38,561 nucleotides of DNA from Christensenella sp. (GCA_019420085.1 JAHZHV010000092.1:1-38561), one strand, 5' to 3'; shown: positions 17,015-26,283, counted from the first letter of the stretch. The notes: generated from the letters alone by a model not told the origin. Program-made: numbers and translations.

Positions 17015-17488
17015 TTATTTGTGGTAAGGCTGTCCCTGTAAAATTGTAAAGGCACGGTAGAGCTGTTCGCACAGCATCACGCGTGCAAGCTGATGGGGGA
17101 ATGTCATCTTCGACATGGAAAGACGCGCATTTGCCCGCTGCAGCACGGCATGGCTCAGTCCGTGGGACGAACCGATCACAAACACAAGCGGCCGGCCGTC
17201 CAGATCACGGTGCCGACCGATTTTGCGTGCCAGCGCCATACTGTCATATTGCGCACCATCGATACAAAGCGTCACAACAAAGTCATCCGGACGGATGTGT
17301 GACAAAATTCTGGCGCCTTCTTCCTGCAGGCAGCGTGCGATTTCTCCATCATTTCGTGCCTGTGGTCCTTCCGGAAGGGCAAGTGCGGAAAAATCACAGT
17401 AGCGTTTCAGACGCTTTTCGTATTCTGCCGCGGCGGGAGCAAACATCGTACGATCCAGTTTACCGATGCTTAAAAGCAGGATGCGCAT
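17015..17488 (-). CDS. rlmH: 23S rRNA (pseudouridine1915-N3)-methyltransferase RlmH
   Basis: The 157-residue SPOUT-class enzyme starts MRILLLSIGKLD. It has the GSSHGLS glycine-rich knot loop and a MTFPHQLARVMLCEQLYRAF segment ending in QPYHK, which are hallmarks of RlmH. It uses SAM to methylate pseudouridine 1915 in helix 69 of mature 70S ribosomes. Its ATG overlaps the preceding CPBP stop as TGATG. A TTG one codon upstream is a less likely start. Its position downstream of walJ recalls the walJ-rlmH synteny of many Bacillota. Confidence 0.95.
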   Translation of the reverse strand: MRILLLSIGKLDRTMFAPAAAEYEKRLKRYCDFSALALPEGPQARNDGEIARCLQEEGARILSHIRPDDFVVTLCIDGAQYDSMALARKIGRHRDLDGRPLVFVIGSSHGLSHAVLQRANARLSMSKMTFPHQLARVMLCEQLYRAFTILQGQPYHK

Positions 17489-18486
17489 CAAAGGGAAAAC
17501 ACCCCGCTTGTCAGAAGCGCTACGGCAAACATGGCAATGCCGGTAACGGCAAGCAGCGTCTTGCCAAAGGGCGCGCGTGTGTTTTCCTGCAGCAGCGCCG
17601 TGCGATGCAGCGTGCGCGCGTCCTCACGCGTATCCTGGATGAACAGCGACAGGCATAAAATGAACAGCGGCGGTCCAAACAGCAGAAGAAGGATTGCCGC
17701 CACACCCACCAGCGATACCTGAACGGCAAGCTGCGGCGAACGCATGAAGAACTCCTGTGCCAATGCCGGATTCTGAAATGCCGGAAACTGGGAAAGCTGC
17801 CAGGAGAGTTTGAGCAATATGACAGATGCCGTGTTGTTGATCAAATGCAGCAGCATGCCGGCGTACAAATTCCCGGTGCGCATGACGACCCAGCCGATAA
17901 AAAGCCCCAGCGCAAAGGTTGCGTACAGTTTGCTCATGTCAAAGTGCATCAATGCAAACAGTGCGGCGGAAATGCAGATGGCGGCGGTTGGATTGTGGGA
18001 CATGCTTTTCATCAGCACACCGCGGAAGAAGAACTCTTCACAAATGGCGGGCGTCAGTGCGATTGCGACAAACAAAAGCCAGAACGGTGTGTTGCCCACA
18101 AGATCGACCATGGCGGTTGCACTTTCGGGGGCTGCGCCGCCGATTGCCGTCCAGATGATCGTCCACACAAGCGTTAAAAACGGCGTCAGCATGTAGCCCG
18201 TTATACCCATGCCGATTATGAGAATCGTGCGTTTTGCACGCATGCGTGCGTGCGGTACGCTGCTTTGGGACAGCGCAATCACCATCAGCGCCGGAAACAG
18301 GACGATGCACACTTCAAAAGCAATGCTGACATATAACGGCAAAGAAACGTTATAATAGGCGCAATAGCCGTTTAAAAGTGTCAGCGCAGCGGCCATCACC
18401 AGCAAAAGCAGCGCACAGGCAGTGATGCCAAGGCGGCGCTTGAGCATCGGCGGTGCGGCCATGGGGTTTGATTCCGGTTGTGTCAT
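17488..18486 (-). CDS. CPBP family intramembrane metalloprotease
   Basis: The 332-residue protein has about eight hydrophobic helices. The active-site pattern is E150-E151-x3-R155 (ICEEFFFRG), H181 (ALMHFD) and H214 with N217 (LLHLINN), all conserved in CPBP/Rce1-like proteases. The C-terminal 90 residues add further membrane helices and a basic cytoplasmic stretch beyond the protease core. AAGGAGG precedes the ATG. It sits between walJ and rlmH where other Bacillota often have an HtrA-type protease, and its stop overlaps the rlmH start. Substrate unknown. Confidence 0.85.
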   Translation of the reverse strand: MTQPESNPMAAPPMLKRRLGITACALLLLVMAAALTLLNGYCAYYNVSLPLYVSIAFEVCIVLFPALMVIALSQSSVPHARMRAKRTILIIGMGITGYMLTPFLTLVWTIIWTAIGGAAPESATAMVDLVGNTPFWLLFVAIALTPAICEEFFFRGVLMKSMSHNPTAAICISAALFALMHFDMSKLYATFALGLFIGWVVMRTGNLYAGMLLHLINNTASVILLKLSWQLSQFPAFQNPALAQEFFMRSPQLAVQVSLVGVAAILLLLFGPPLFILCLSLFIQDTREDARTLHRTALLQENTRAPFGKTLLAVTGIAMFAVALLTSGVFSL

Positions 18487-18535
18487 GATAGAACAAACCT
18501 CCTTGATGTCATTTTTGTAAAGCAGCGGATTGTAT

Positions 18536-19354
18536 TCAGCGGCGAAGCGCTGCGGCAGACAGCGTTACAGCGGTATCACAGGCAAAGCACTGCGGCGCGG
18601 CTACCTGCAGCTGAAACGCGCGGTCAGGATCCACGCCTGCGTCCAGGAGCGCCGCGCGGCTGACGGATAACGCAAGCTGCGGATCGTTGTTTTGCTGGGA
18701 CAGATGTCCAAGATACGCCTGTGTCAGACCGTGTTGGGCAAGATGCGCCAGTACGCGTGCGCAGTCCGCATTGCTCAAATGTCCCTTGCGTGAAGCAACG
18801 CGTTTTTTCAGGACATAGGGATACGGTCCGTTTTGCAGCATATCCGGATCGTGGTTGGATTCCAGCACAATGCTTTGCACACCCTCCAGCGCGCGGATCA
18901 TGCCGCGCGAAACATAGCCGGTATCTGTTGCCACGGCGGCCTTGCAGCCGCCGCAATAGAAAACGTAGCCGACCGGTTCGGCCGCATCATGTGACAGCGC
19001 AAAGGGCTCCACGCAAAGATTGCCGATATAAAAGGCGCCGCCGGGAAGCTGTACGGGAATCAAGTTTTTCGTATGTGTGAACTTTGTGCGCATGGCGCGC
19101 CAGGTACCTTCGCTTGCGAAAATCTGTATCCCGTATTGTTTGGCAAGCATGGGGGCTCCGCGAATATGGTCGGTGTGCTCGTGCGTGATTAAAAGCGCGT
19201 CGATGCTTCGGATGTCGCAGCCCGCCTGCGCGGCGGCCTGGGTCAAAGCCCGTGCCGAAACGCCTGCATCGATAAGCACCTGTGTGCGGCCGGCGCGTAC
19301 GAGAATACTGTTTCCGGTTGAGCCGGAAAAAAGAGGAATCAGTTCAATCTGCAT
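18536..19354 (-). CDS. walJ: WalJ/YycJ-like MBL-fold metallo-hydrolase
   Basis: The 272-residue beta-lactamase-fold hydrolase has H58-x-H60-x-D62-H63 (THEHTDH) and further metal ligands (LSHDA, ATDTG, SNHD, LGHLSQQNND). The LESNHD segment and the FSGSTGNS start are characteristic of YycJ/WalJ (VicX), a probable 5'-to-3' exonuclease linked to DNA repair and to the WalRK region. The walRK kinase genes are not in the window. The ATG at 19354 begins the conserved MQIELIPLFSGS; its ribosome site is weak. It heads a minus-strand operon from a TTGCAA/TATAAT promoter. Confidence 0.85.
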   Translation of the reverse strand: MQIELIPLFSGSTGNSILVRAGRTQVLIDAGVSARALTQAAAQAGCDIRSIDALLITHEHTDHIRGAPMLAKQYGIQIFASEGTWRAMRTKFTHTKNLIPVQLPGGAFYIGNLCVEPFALSHDAAEPVGYVFYCGGCKAAVATDTGYVSRGMIRALEGVQSIVLESNHDPDMLQNGPYPYVLKKRVASRKGHLSNADCARVLAHLAQHGLTQAYLGHLSQQNNDPQLALSVSRAALLDAGVDPDRAFQLQVAAPQCFACDTAVTLSAAALRR

Positions 19355-19425
19355 GTGTTTTTTGTATCTTGTAGAAGTCCTTTCCGCCTGCCCCGCCATG
19401 CGCGGCAAAAACGTTCCTGTATAAA

Positions 19426-19454
19426 ATTATACCTGCGCCCACGTTTTCTTGCAA
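19426..19454 (-). promoter_or_regulatory. Promoter of the walJ operon
   Basis: Leftward TTGCAA (19449-19454), 17-nt spacer, TATAAT (19426-19431). The -35 hexamer is self-complementary and is also used by the rightward promoter. Confidence 0.65.
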
Positions 19455-19476
19455 GGCAGGTCGAATCTGGTATAAA
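19449..19476 (+). promoter_or_regulatory. Promoter of the SbcD/SbcC-like operon
   Basis: Rightward TTGCAA (19449-19454), 16-nt spacer, TATAAA (19471-19476), with TGG before it giving an extended -10 (TGnTATAAA). It shares its -35 hexamer with the walJ promoter on the other strand. Confidence 0.55.
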
Positions 19477-19510
19477 ATAATCACATAAAGGGCACGATGA
19501 GGTGATAACT

Positions 19511-20578
19511 TTGAAGATCATACACTGCGCCGACGTGCATCTTGCTTCGGCGCTTGAGGCAAGTTTGTCCGCCACACAGGCGCGGCAGCGCCGCGATGAG
19601 CTGCTGGCGCGTTTTGGTGCGCTTGTGCGCTATGCGCAGGAAAATGACGTGCGTGCATTGATCATTGCAGGTGATTTGTTTGACGCAGGTGTGGTGCCGG
19701 CGCGCACGCGCGATTATGTCTTTGATCTGATGCGCAGCGCACCGGAAATTGAATTTTTTTATGCGCGCGGAAATCATGATGCAGCGGTGCCGCCGCAGGA
19801 CGTGCCCAACTTGACGGTGCCGCCGCGTGACGGACAGTGGCTGCTGCGGCGGGTGGGTGCTGTGACAATTGCGCTGTGTGATCCGAAAAAGGACGATGCG
19901 GCTTATCCTGCACGGCTGAAGCTGGATGCGCAAAACGTGAACATTGTCGTGCTGCATGGCAATATCGGTGCGCCCAAGACGATGGGACAGGAACTGGCGC
20001 TTAAGGACTTTGCCGGTAAGAATATTGATTATCTGGCGCTGGGGCATCTGCATGCATATCGAACCGGGCAATTGGATACACGCGGCACATGGTGTTACAG
20101 CGGCTGCCTGGAAGGCCGCGGGTTTGATGAGTGCGGCGTTAAGGGATTTGTTGAATTGAACGTGGACGTACAGCGCATAGCGGCCCGCTTTGTTCCCTTT
20201 GCGCTTCGCACGATGCATGCAAGAAGCGCAGACCTGCGCGATTGCCGCACGATGCAGCAGGTGGAGCAGGCGGTACTTGCGGCGGTTTCGGATATTCCGC
20301 AGAAGGATATGGTGCGTCTGACGCTCAAGGGAGAGTGCGATGCGGCGCTGCAAAAGGATACGGAATATCTTTTGCAGCTGCTGCGCGGACGTTTTTTCGC
20401 TGCGCGGCTGCATGACGATACGCGCGTGCGTGTGGATTTGCATGCGTTGGATGAAAACTATAGTTTAACGGGTACGTTTGTGCGCATTGTGCGCGACAGT
20501 GCGCTTGATGAAGAACAAAAACAGCGCGTCATCGCCTGCGGGCTGCGCGTGCTGGGCGGCGGGGAGGTGACGCTGTGA
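19511..20578 (+). CDS. SbcD/YhaO-like DNA repair exonuclease, Mre11-type phosphoesterase
   Basis: The 355-residue protein has the calcineurin-like metal motifs in order: D-V-H near the N-terminus (IHCADVHL), GDLFDAG, GNHD, HGNIG and LGHLH. It should be a Mn-dependent nuclease that works with the ATPase encoded next. TTG at 19511 is taken as the start because GAGG (19499-19502) lies 8 nt before it; a GTG at 19502 overlaps that site. The stop overlaps the ATPase start (GTGA), so the two are made in coupled amounts. Small size and partner architecture fit Bacillus YhaO better than canonical SbcD. Confidence 0.85.
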   Translation: MKIIHCADVHLASALEASLSATQARQRRDELLARFGALVRYAQENDVRALIIAGDLFDAGVVPARTRDYVFDLMRSAPEIEFFYARGNHDAAVPPQDVPNLTVPPRDGQWLLRRVGAVTIALCDPKKDDAAYPARLKLDAQNVNIVVLHGNIGAPKTMGQELALKDFAGKNIDYLALGHLHAYRTGQLDTRGTWCYSGCLEGRGFDECGVKGFVELNVDVQRIAARFVPFALRTMHARSADLRDCRTMQQVEQAVLAAVSDIPQKDMVRLTLKGECDAALQKDTEYLLQLLRGRFFAARLHDDTRVRVDLHALDENYSLTGTFVRIVRDSALDEEQKQRVIACGLRVLGGGEVTL

Positions 20579-23118
20579 AGCTGATTGCCTGTTATGTGCA
20601 GAATTTTGGTACGCTGCATGAAAGGGAATATGATTTTCACGATGGGTTGAATGTCGTGCTGGAGGAAAACGGTGCGGGCAAATCGACGCTTGCCGCATTT
20701 ATTAAGGCCATGTTTTACGGTCTGTCTTCCGGAAGGGGCAAAAATCTGGAGGATAATGAGCGAAAAAAATACATGCCGTGGCAGGGCGGTGTGTTCGGCG
20801 GCTGGCTGAGCTTTTCCGACGCACAGGGCAGTTACCGCATTGAACGCACGTTTGGCGCCCGGCCCGCGCAGGATCGGCTGCGTGTATTTGATTTGTCGAC
20901 GCAGCTTGCCTGTACGCGCTTCGGCGATCAGGTTGGACAGGCTGTTTTCGGTGTGGATGCAGAGGTTTATGAACGCAGTATCTGGCATCCGCAGCGTGCT
21001 ACGACATTTTTTCAGAATGCGGCAATTACTGCGCGGCTTGGCGGCGGTCAAAGCGAAGATCTGCAGGAATATACGCGTGCCTGCAATGCGCTGGATGAAC
21101 GAAAGCGGCAAATTGAGAATGCGCAAAAGCGCGGCCTTTTACCGAATGCACAGGCGCGTCTTCGTCAGGTGCAGGCAGCGCAGAGTGTTTGTCGGGAAAA
21201 ACTTATACGTGAACAGCAGTTGCGCGTGCAGCTTGCGGGACTGGAAAAAGAGGAACGCGCGCTTGCACAGGCACTGGAACAAACTCGCCTGCAGGCGGCG
21301 CAGGCCGCACGTGCAGGGGAAGATCTGGCGCGGCTTGAGGCGTGGCAATTGCTTTGCGTGCGCAGGGATAAGGCCAAGCAGGTGCTTGACAGTGCGCGCG
21401 CATTCTTTCCAAACGGCGTGCCGGAACCCGGACAGCTGGATGCAGCAGAGGCGCTTGTGGCGCAGGCGCGGCATGCCCGTGCACTGTCTGCCGGTGCAAT
21501 GGCGCTTTCGGATTTTACGCGCCTTGCTCATTTGACAGAGCGATTCAGTCAGGGTGTGCCGCAGGAAGAGACGCTGCGCGCATGGCTTGAACAGGCGGTG
21601 CATGCCGATCAGCTGCGCCAGCGGATGGGACAGGCCAGCGATGAAATCGTTGCACAGCAGGCGCATATCGCAGCGTCCTTTCGCGATGCGGTACCCGATC
21701 CGCAAAGCTGTATGGAAATGACGCAGCTTTTGCAGCAGGCCTTTTTTGGTACGGCAAAGAAAAATACACCGCCCGCGCGGATAAAAAAAGTTGATATGGT
21801 GCTGCTTGCCATATCTTTGATGGCGCTTCTTGGCGGTGCAGCGCTGGTATTTACGCTGCCAATACCGGGATGGAGCCTGCTTGCCGGCGGTGTTGCGGCA
21901 GGTGGGTATGCTGCATACAGGCTGATTCGCCGGTGGCATATCCATAAAGTGGAAGATAGAACGCTTCAGGCACAAAGTGCATCTGCACGCGATACGGTGG
22001 AACAGTTTGTTTCATGCTGTACGGATGAAGCGATAAAAAGCGATGCGCCGCTGTCGGCGCGGCTTGAAAAGGTGACGGCGCTTTGCCAGCGCTATGCGGA
22101 ACTGGAAGCGGAGCTTTCTGCGCTGCAGCAGCAGCAACAGGCGCAGCAGGATTCCTGCCGGCAGCTGGATGCATTTTTATCTTCCATGCACCAGGAGGTT
22201 TCGGACAGTTATGCTGCGGCCGTCATGGCGCTTTCCGATGCTGCGGCGATGTATCGTGCTTTGTCTAATGAACGGGATGCATCCAGGCAGCGCATGGCAG
22301 AGGCTTCCGGACAGGCGCGTACGTTGGAACAGCAGGCAGCCGCATTCTTTGCAAGGTATGGTGCGCATACTTCTGGCGATGAAGAAGAACGCCTGCGTGC
22401 GATTCGTGAGGGCATGCAGCGCTGCGACAGGGCATATCAGGCGTATCGTGATGCCTGTGAGGCACTTATGCAGTATGAAAGCGGACAGGACGTCTCACGT
22501 CTTCTTTCTCAGGCAAAGCCGCAGGGTCAGGATCTTGCACAGCTGCAGCAAAAAGAAGAAGAACTGCGCATGCAGCAGCAGGAAAAGCGGCAGCAGTATG
22601 CGCTGCTTTGCCGCGAGGCGGACGAGCTGAGTGAACAGGCCGAACAGCTGCAGCAGCTGACGGCGGAAGAAACGATGCTGACGCAGGAATGTGCGCGCCT
22701 TAGCGGGGAGTATCGCGTACTGGAAGATACGCGTACATATCTTTCCCAGGCATTTGACGCGCTGCGGGCCAATTACCTGTCGCTGATGCAGGATGGCCTG
22801 CGAAAATACGCGGCGCTTGTTACCGGCATGGACGAAAGCGCATTGCAGATCGACGCGGATTTTCACGTTTCCGCGATCGTAGAAGGTCAGAGCCGCGATT
22901 ACGGACATTTTTCACGCGGCCAGCGCGATGTCTTTGATATCTGTACGCGCCTTGCGTTATGCGATGCGATGTTTTCCGGTGAAGCGGTCTTCCTGGTGCT
23001 GGATGATCCGTTTGCCAATTTGGATGATAAAAACCTCAAACGTGCGCGCGTTTTGCTGGAGCGTTTGGCGGCGCAGCGGCAGATTCTGTATCTTGCCTGT
23101 CATTCTTCGCGTGCGTAG
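20575..23118 (+). CDS. YhaN/SbcC-like AAA ATPase with internal membrane hairpin
   Basis: The 847-residue Rad50-like protein starts MKLIACYVQNFG. Walker A (GAGKST) is near residues 33-38; the ABC signature (FSRGQRD) is near 776-782 and Walker B with D-loop (VFLVLDDPFANLD) near 805-818. Between the halves are long Gln/Ala/Glu/Arg-rich coiled coils. At about 403-452 two hydrophobic helices separated by PIPG replace the usual zinc-hook apex, so the coiled-coil tip probably inserts in the membrane. There is no CxxC hook. Such an arrangement occurs in Bacillus YhaN, partner of YhaO. It should power the nuclease from the preceding gene on DNA ends near the membrane. GTG start overlaps the upstream stop. 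Confidence 0.85.
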   Translation: MKLIACYVQNFGTLHEREYDFHDGLNVVLEENGAGKSTLAAFIKAMFYGLSSGRGKNLEDNERKKYMPWQGGVFGGWLSFSDAQGSYRIERTFGARPAQDRLRVFDLSTQLACTRFGDQVGQAVFGVDAEVYERSIWHPQRATTFFQNAAITARLGGGQSEDLQEYTRACNALDERKRQIENAQKRGLLPNAQARLRQVQAAQSVCREKLIREQQLRVQLAGLEKEERALAQALEQTRLQAAQAARAGEDLARLEAWQLLCVRRDKAKQVLDSARAFFPNGVPEPGQLDAAEALVAQARHARALSAGAMALSDFTRLAHLTERFSQGVPQEETLRAWLEQAVHADQLRQRMGQASDEIVAQQAHIAASFRDAVPDPQSCMEMTQLLQQAFFGTAKKNTPPARIKKVDMVLLAISLMALLGGAALVFTLPIPGWSLLAGGVAAGGYAAYRLIRRWHIHKVEDRTLQAQSASARDTVEQFVSCCTDEAIKSDAPLSARLEKVTALCQRYAELEAELSALQQQQQAQQDSCRQLDAFLSSMHQEVSDSYAAAVMALSDAAAMYRALSNERDASRQRMAEASGQARTLEQQAAAFFARYGAHTSGDEEERLRAIREGMQRCDRAYQAYRDACEALMQYESGQDVSRLLSQAKPQGQDLAQLQQKEEELRMQQQEKRQQYALLCREADELSEQAEQLQQLTAEETMLTQECARLSGEYRVLEDTRTYLSQAFDALRANYLSLMQDGLRKYAALVTGMDESALQIDADFHVSAIVEGQSRDYGHFSRGQRDVFDICTRLALCDAMFSGEAVFLVLDDPFANLDDKNLKRARVLLERLAAQRQILYLACHSSRA

Positions 23119-23136
23119 AAGGACGTGCCGGTGCAA

Positions 23137-23166
23137 TTGACGAAAGCGCATGCGCCGTGCTATAGT
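23137..23166 (+). promoter_or_regulatory. Promoter of the polysaccharide flippase gene
   Basis: TTGACG (23137-23142), 18-nt spacer, TATAGT (23161-23166), in the 107-nt gap after the ATPase gene. The leader is about 53 nt. Confidence 0.5.
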
Positions 23167-23225
23167 CACCTTTATTCACAAAAAAAGCGGATATTCTGAA
23201 AATTTCGACGGAGGGAAACGGGCTT

Positions 23226-24752
23226 ATGGGCAATCAGCGAAAGGCAGGCGTTATTCTGTCCTACATTTCCGCGGGGCTTGCTACGGTTATTTCGCTTTTG
23301 TACACGCCGCTGATGCTTCGCCTTCTGGGGCAAAGCGAATATGGCGTATACAATACGGCCCTTGCGTTTATTTCCTATCTTTCACTGATGCAGTTCGGCT
23401 TAAACGGTGCGTTTGCGCGCTTTTATGCGCGTTATCAGACATGGGGCGACCGTGAAGGCATTCGCAGGCTGAACGGACTGTATCTTTGCTTTTATCTGAT
23501 TATTGCGGCACTTTCCGTGGTGGCAGGTGCGGTGCTTGTCAAATATGCGGATGTACTGATCGGTGCGAAACTGACCGCGCAGGAGATTGAAAAGGCGCGC
23601 ATTCTGATGCGCATTTTGATCGTGAATACGGCGCTGACGTTCCCCATTACACTGTTTACATCCAATATTACGGTTAATGAACGTTATATCTTTGCGCGGT
23701 TGATGACGATTTTAAAGCAGGTGGCAAGTCCGCTTGCGGCCATTCCGCTGCTTTTGATGGGATATGATTCCGTGGGTATCGTCATTGCCACGACGGTAAT
23801 TACGGTTCTGATCGGCAGCTGTGAGGTTTTCTATTGCTTTAAAAAACTGCACATCGGTTTTTCAATCGGACGGATGGACCGAATGCTTGTGCGGGAGATA
23901 TTGATTTATACCTCCTATATTTTCCTTGGAACGGTCGTCAATCAGATTAACTGGAGCATGGGACGCATTGTCCTTGCCGGAACCGTCGGCAGCGTTGCGG
24001 TTGCCATTTATGCGGTATCCGAACAGCTGAATCAGTATTATATCTCCATGTCTACTACCGTTTCGGATGTCTTTACGCCGTATGTGCATCGCATGGCCTC
24101 TTCCGGCGCGGACGACTGGCAGTTTACTGATCTTTTTACGCGCGTGGGACGGATCCAGTTTTTGATCGTTTCCCTGATCCTGACCGGATTTGTGGTCTTT
24201 GGACAGAATTTTATCGGTAAATGGGCCGGAAGGGAATACATGGCAAGCGATGCGTATCTTTGCGGCGTGCTGCTGTTTGCAGCCAATCTTGTGCCGGGCG
24301 TACAGTACCTTGGTATCAGCATTCAGCAGGCCAAAAATATGCATAAATTCCGCTCAATCCTGTATCTGATTTTGTGCGGCGTCAATATTGCCATTTCCAT
24401 TCCTTTGTCTCGCGTCTATGGACCACTTGGCGCGGCGATCGGTACGTTTACCGTTACCGTGATCGGAAACGGACTTTTGATGAATATCTATTATCAAAAA
24501 CGCATTCATCTTGATATGCGGTATTTTTGGCGTCAGATCCTGTCGATGTGCCGCGGTCTTGTTGTGCCGCTGATTGCAGGTACGTTGATTTATCTTTACT
24601 GCGATACTTCCACCTGGACGCGCATGCTTGGCTATGGTGTGTTGTATGTCGTTTTGTTTGGCGCCAGTATGTGGCTGTTTGGGATGAATGACTATGAGCG
24701 CAATCTGATTTTGCGTCCGGTGACGCGGATTTTCTACCGGCACAGCGCATGA
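23226..24752 (+). CDS. Polysaccharide/lipid-linked oligosaccharide flippase (MOP superfamily)
   Basis: The 508-residue protein has about 14 membrane helices. Its start, QRKAGVILSYISAGLATVISLLYTPLMLRLLGQSEYGVYN, is the classic opening of Wzx/RfbX-like MOP exporters. The cytoplasmic loops are basic. It likely flips undecaprenyl-linked sugars for a wall or capsule polymer. No glycosyltransferases lie next to it, so its polymer is unknown. The ATG follows GGAGGG with about 10-nt spacing. A bidirectional terminator closes the unit. Confidence 0.88.
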   Translation: MGNQRKAGVILSYISAGLATVISLLYTPLMLRLLGQSEYGVYNTALAFISYLSLMQFGLNGAFARFYARYQTWGDREGIRRLNGLYLCFYLIIAALSVVAGAVLVKYADVLIGAKLTAQEIEKARILMRILIVNTALTFPITLFTSNITVNERYIFARLMTILKQVASPLAAIPLLLMGYDSVGIVIATTVITVLIGSCEVFYCFKKLHIGFSIGRMDRMLVREILIYTSYIFLGTVVNQINWSMGRIVLAGTVGSVAVAIYAVSEQLNQYYISMSTTVSDVFTPYVHRMASSGADDWQFTDLFTRVGRIQFLIVSLILTGFVVFGQNFIGKWAGREYMASDAYLCGVLLFAANLVPGVQYLGISIQQAKNMHKFRSILYLILCGVNIAISIPLSRVYGPLGAAIGTFTVTVIGNGLLMNIYYQKRIHLDMRYFWRQILSMCRGLVVPLIAGTLIYLYCDTSTWTRMLGYGVLYVVLFGASMWLFGMNDYERNLILRPVTRIFYRHSA

Positions 24753-24774
24753 AGGATGCAAAAAAATGGATGAA

Positions 24775-24812
24775 AAAAAGCTGCTTTCTCCGATTGGGAG
24801 AAGCAGCTTTTT
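24775..24812. terminator. Bidirectional terminator between flippase and phosphatase genes
   Basis: A 15-bp stem with one bulged T (24775-24791 with 24797-24812), A-rich at its left and T5 at its right. It separates converging genes. Confidence 0.85.
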
Positions 24813-24827
24813 GATTTTTACGATACG

Positions 24828-26138
24828 TTATACGCGAAGAAGTGCTTCATGTGCATGTGCGTGCGCCTTTGGCAGTGATACACCAAGAATGCGGGCGAAT
24901 GTCGGGGCATGCCCCAGAAGATCGGCCGTTTCCATTACGGCGCCGGGAATAAAGGATGGACCCATCGCAAGAAATGGCGGCTGCGGACCTTTTTCGGGCA
25001 TATGCCCGTGCGTGGAATGGCCGAATCGATAGTCTGTTTCATCCAGCGGCCGAACCACGGGGCGGCGCCAGTCGTCGGAGAATGTCGTAAATCCATCGGT
25101 TTCCAGTACAAAGCTGAAATCTCCGTCAAGTCCGTAGCGGGCTTTGACCTGCTCCCGGGTCAAAACCTGCGAAAAGCCATAGAGGCCTTCTGCTGCAAGA
25201 TCGCGCAGAAACCGTTCAACACGACCGGCGAGGATTGTATCGTCTGGGTCGGACAGATAGACCTGCGAAGACAGCGCACAGCTGCTGCAGTAGGCGTCCC
25301 AGTCGGCAAGATTGCCGTTTTCATCCATGCGCAGGAATCCTGCGTCTGCCAGAAAGACATTGGGGCAGACGCTGCGGCAGATATCCAGATGGCCGTGATC
25401 GCTGAGCACGACAAAATCGGTTTCGTTTTCAATTCCGGCATCGCGTACGGCGTCAAGCAGCATTTGCAGCCACGTGTCGGTGACGCGGAGGGATTCGCGT
25501 ACCGCATCGGAAAAAAGACCCGTGCGGTGGCGCTCCCCATCGATGAATCCGGGATGCGTAAACAGCACATTGGGCTTGTAACGCCGGATGATCTGTGCGG
25601 CGCACCAGATTTCAAATTCGTCATAGGCAGGATGCGCATTGCCGCAGCCGTAGCGTGTCAGTGCTTCGCCGACAAGATCCATGACGCATTCGCTTGTGCC
25701 GAGCGCCCGGTAGACGCTTTGCGGGTCATCTTCATGGCCGCGCATATCCGCTCCCATGACTTCCGGAATGAGGTAGTCGATATGTGCGCCGCCGCCTGCG
25801 GTAACAGGCCAGCGGCAGGCGGCGGTGGAAAGCCCTGCCCGATGGGCCGCTTCGAAAATTGTCTCACAACGCACCTGATCAAGACGGTTGAACCATGGCC
25901 GGTCCAGGCAGCCGGGAATGAATTCCTCATTGGCAATGATGCCTGTTTCTCCTGCCGGACAGCCCGTCATGATGGATGCATGGATCGGATGCGTCAGCGT
26001 CGGATAGATCGAATGAACGCGGCGGATACATGCGCCGTTGGTGAGCAGACGCGAAAACGCCGGCAATTGCGCTGCAAACTCCAAGTCTTCAAATACGAGC
26101 GCGTCGGCGCTGACGACGATCAGATGCTTTTGCTTCAT
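24828..26138 (-). CDS. Alkaline-phosphatase-superfamily enzyme (nucleotide pyrophosphatase/phosphodiesterase-like)
   Basis: The 436-residue protein has the superfamily metal-site order. It has an early Asp (VSADAL), a catalytic Thr in YPTLTHPIHASIMTG, Asp/His pairs in THPGFIDGERHRTG, SDHGHLD, and a final His in GHSTHGHMPEKGP. No signal peptide is present from MKQKHL, so it should be cytoplasmic, cleaving phosphodiester or phosphomonoester bonds. The GxHG-MPE-KGPQPPFLAMGP part resembles type I phosphodiesterase/NPP and sialate-esterase-like relatives. AAAGGAG lies about 13 nt before the ATG at 26138; upstream in-frame ATGs have no better site. Substrate unknown. Confidence 0.8.
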   Translation of the reverse strand: MKQKHLIVVSADALVFEDLEFAAQLPAFSRLLTNGACIRRVHSIYPTLTHPIHASIMTGCPAGETGIIANEEFIPGCLDRPWFNRLDQVRCETIFEAAHRAGLSTAACRWPVTAGGGAHIDYLIPEVMGADMRGHEDDPQSVYRALGTSECVMDLVGEALTRYGCGNAHPAYDEFEIWCAAQIIRRYKPNVLFTHPGFIDGERHRTGLFSDAVRESLRVTDTWLQMLLDAVRDAGIENETDFVVLSDHGHLDICRSVCPNVFLADAGFLRMDENGNLADWDAYCSSCALSSQVYLSDPDDTILAGRVERFLRDLAAEGLYGFSQVLTREQVKARYGLDGDFSFVLETDGFTTFSDDWRRPVVRPLDETDYRFGHSTHGHMPEKGPQPPFLAMGPSFIPGAVMETADLLGHAPTFARILGVSLPKAHAHAHEALLRV

Positions 26139-26283
26139 AAAAATAAATGGACTCCTTTCCATGTGTGTTTGCTGTCGTTCCAAAATCTGTATTATGCTCA
26201 GTATAGCACGGTGCATCAGGTCTGCAAATGGAAAATGTGGCAATCTGCATGAAAGAAGCTGGTTTGCAATCAAGTCGTAATGT

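Noticed and set aside
24909..26252. 447-residue plus-strand open frame
   Set aside because: Antisense to the phosphatase gene, which has clear catalytic motifs.
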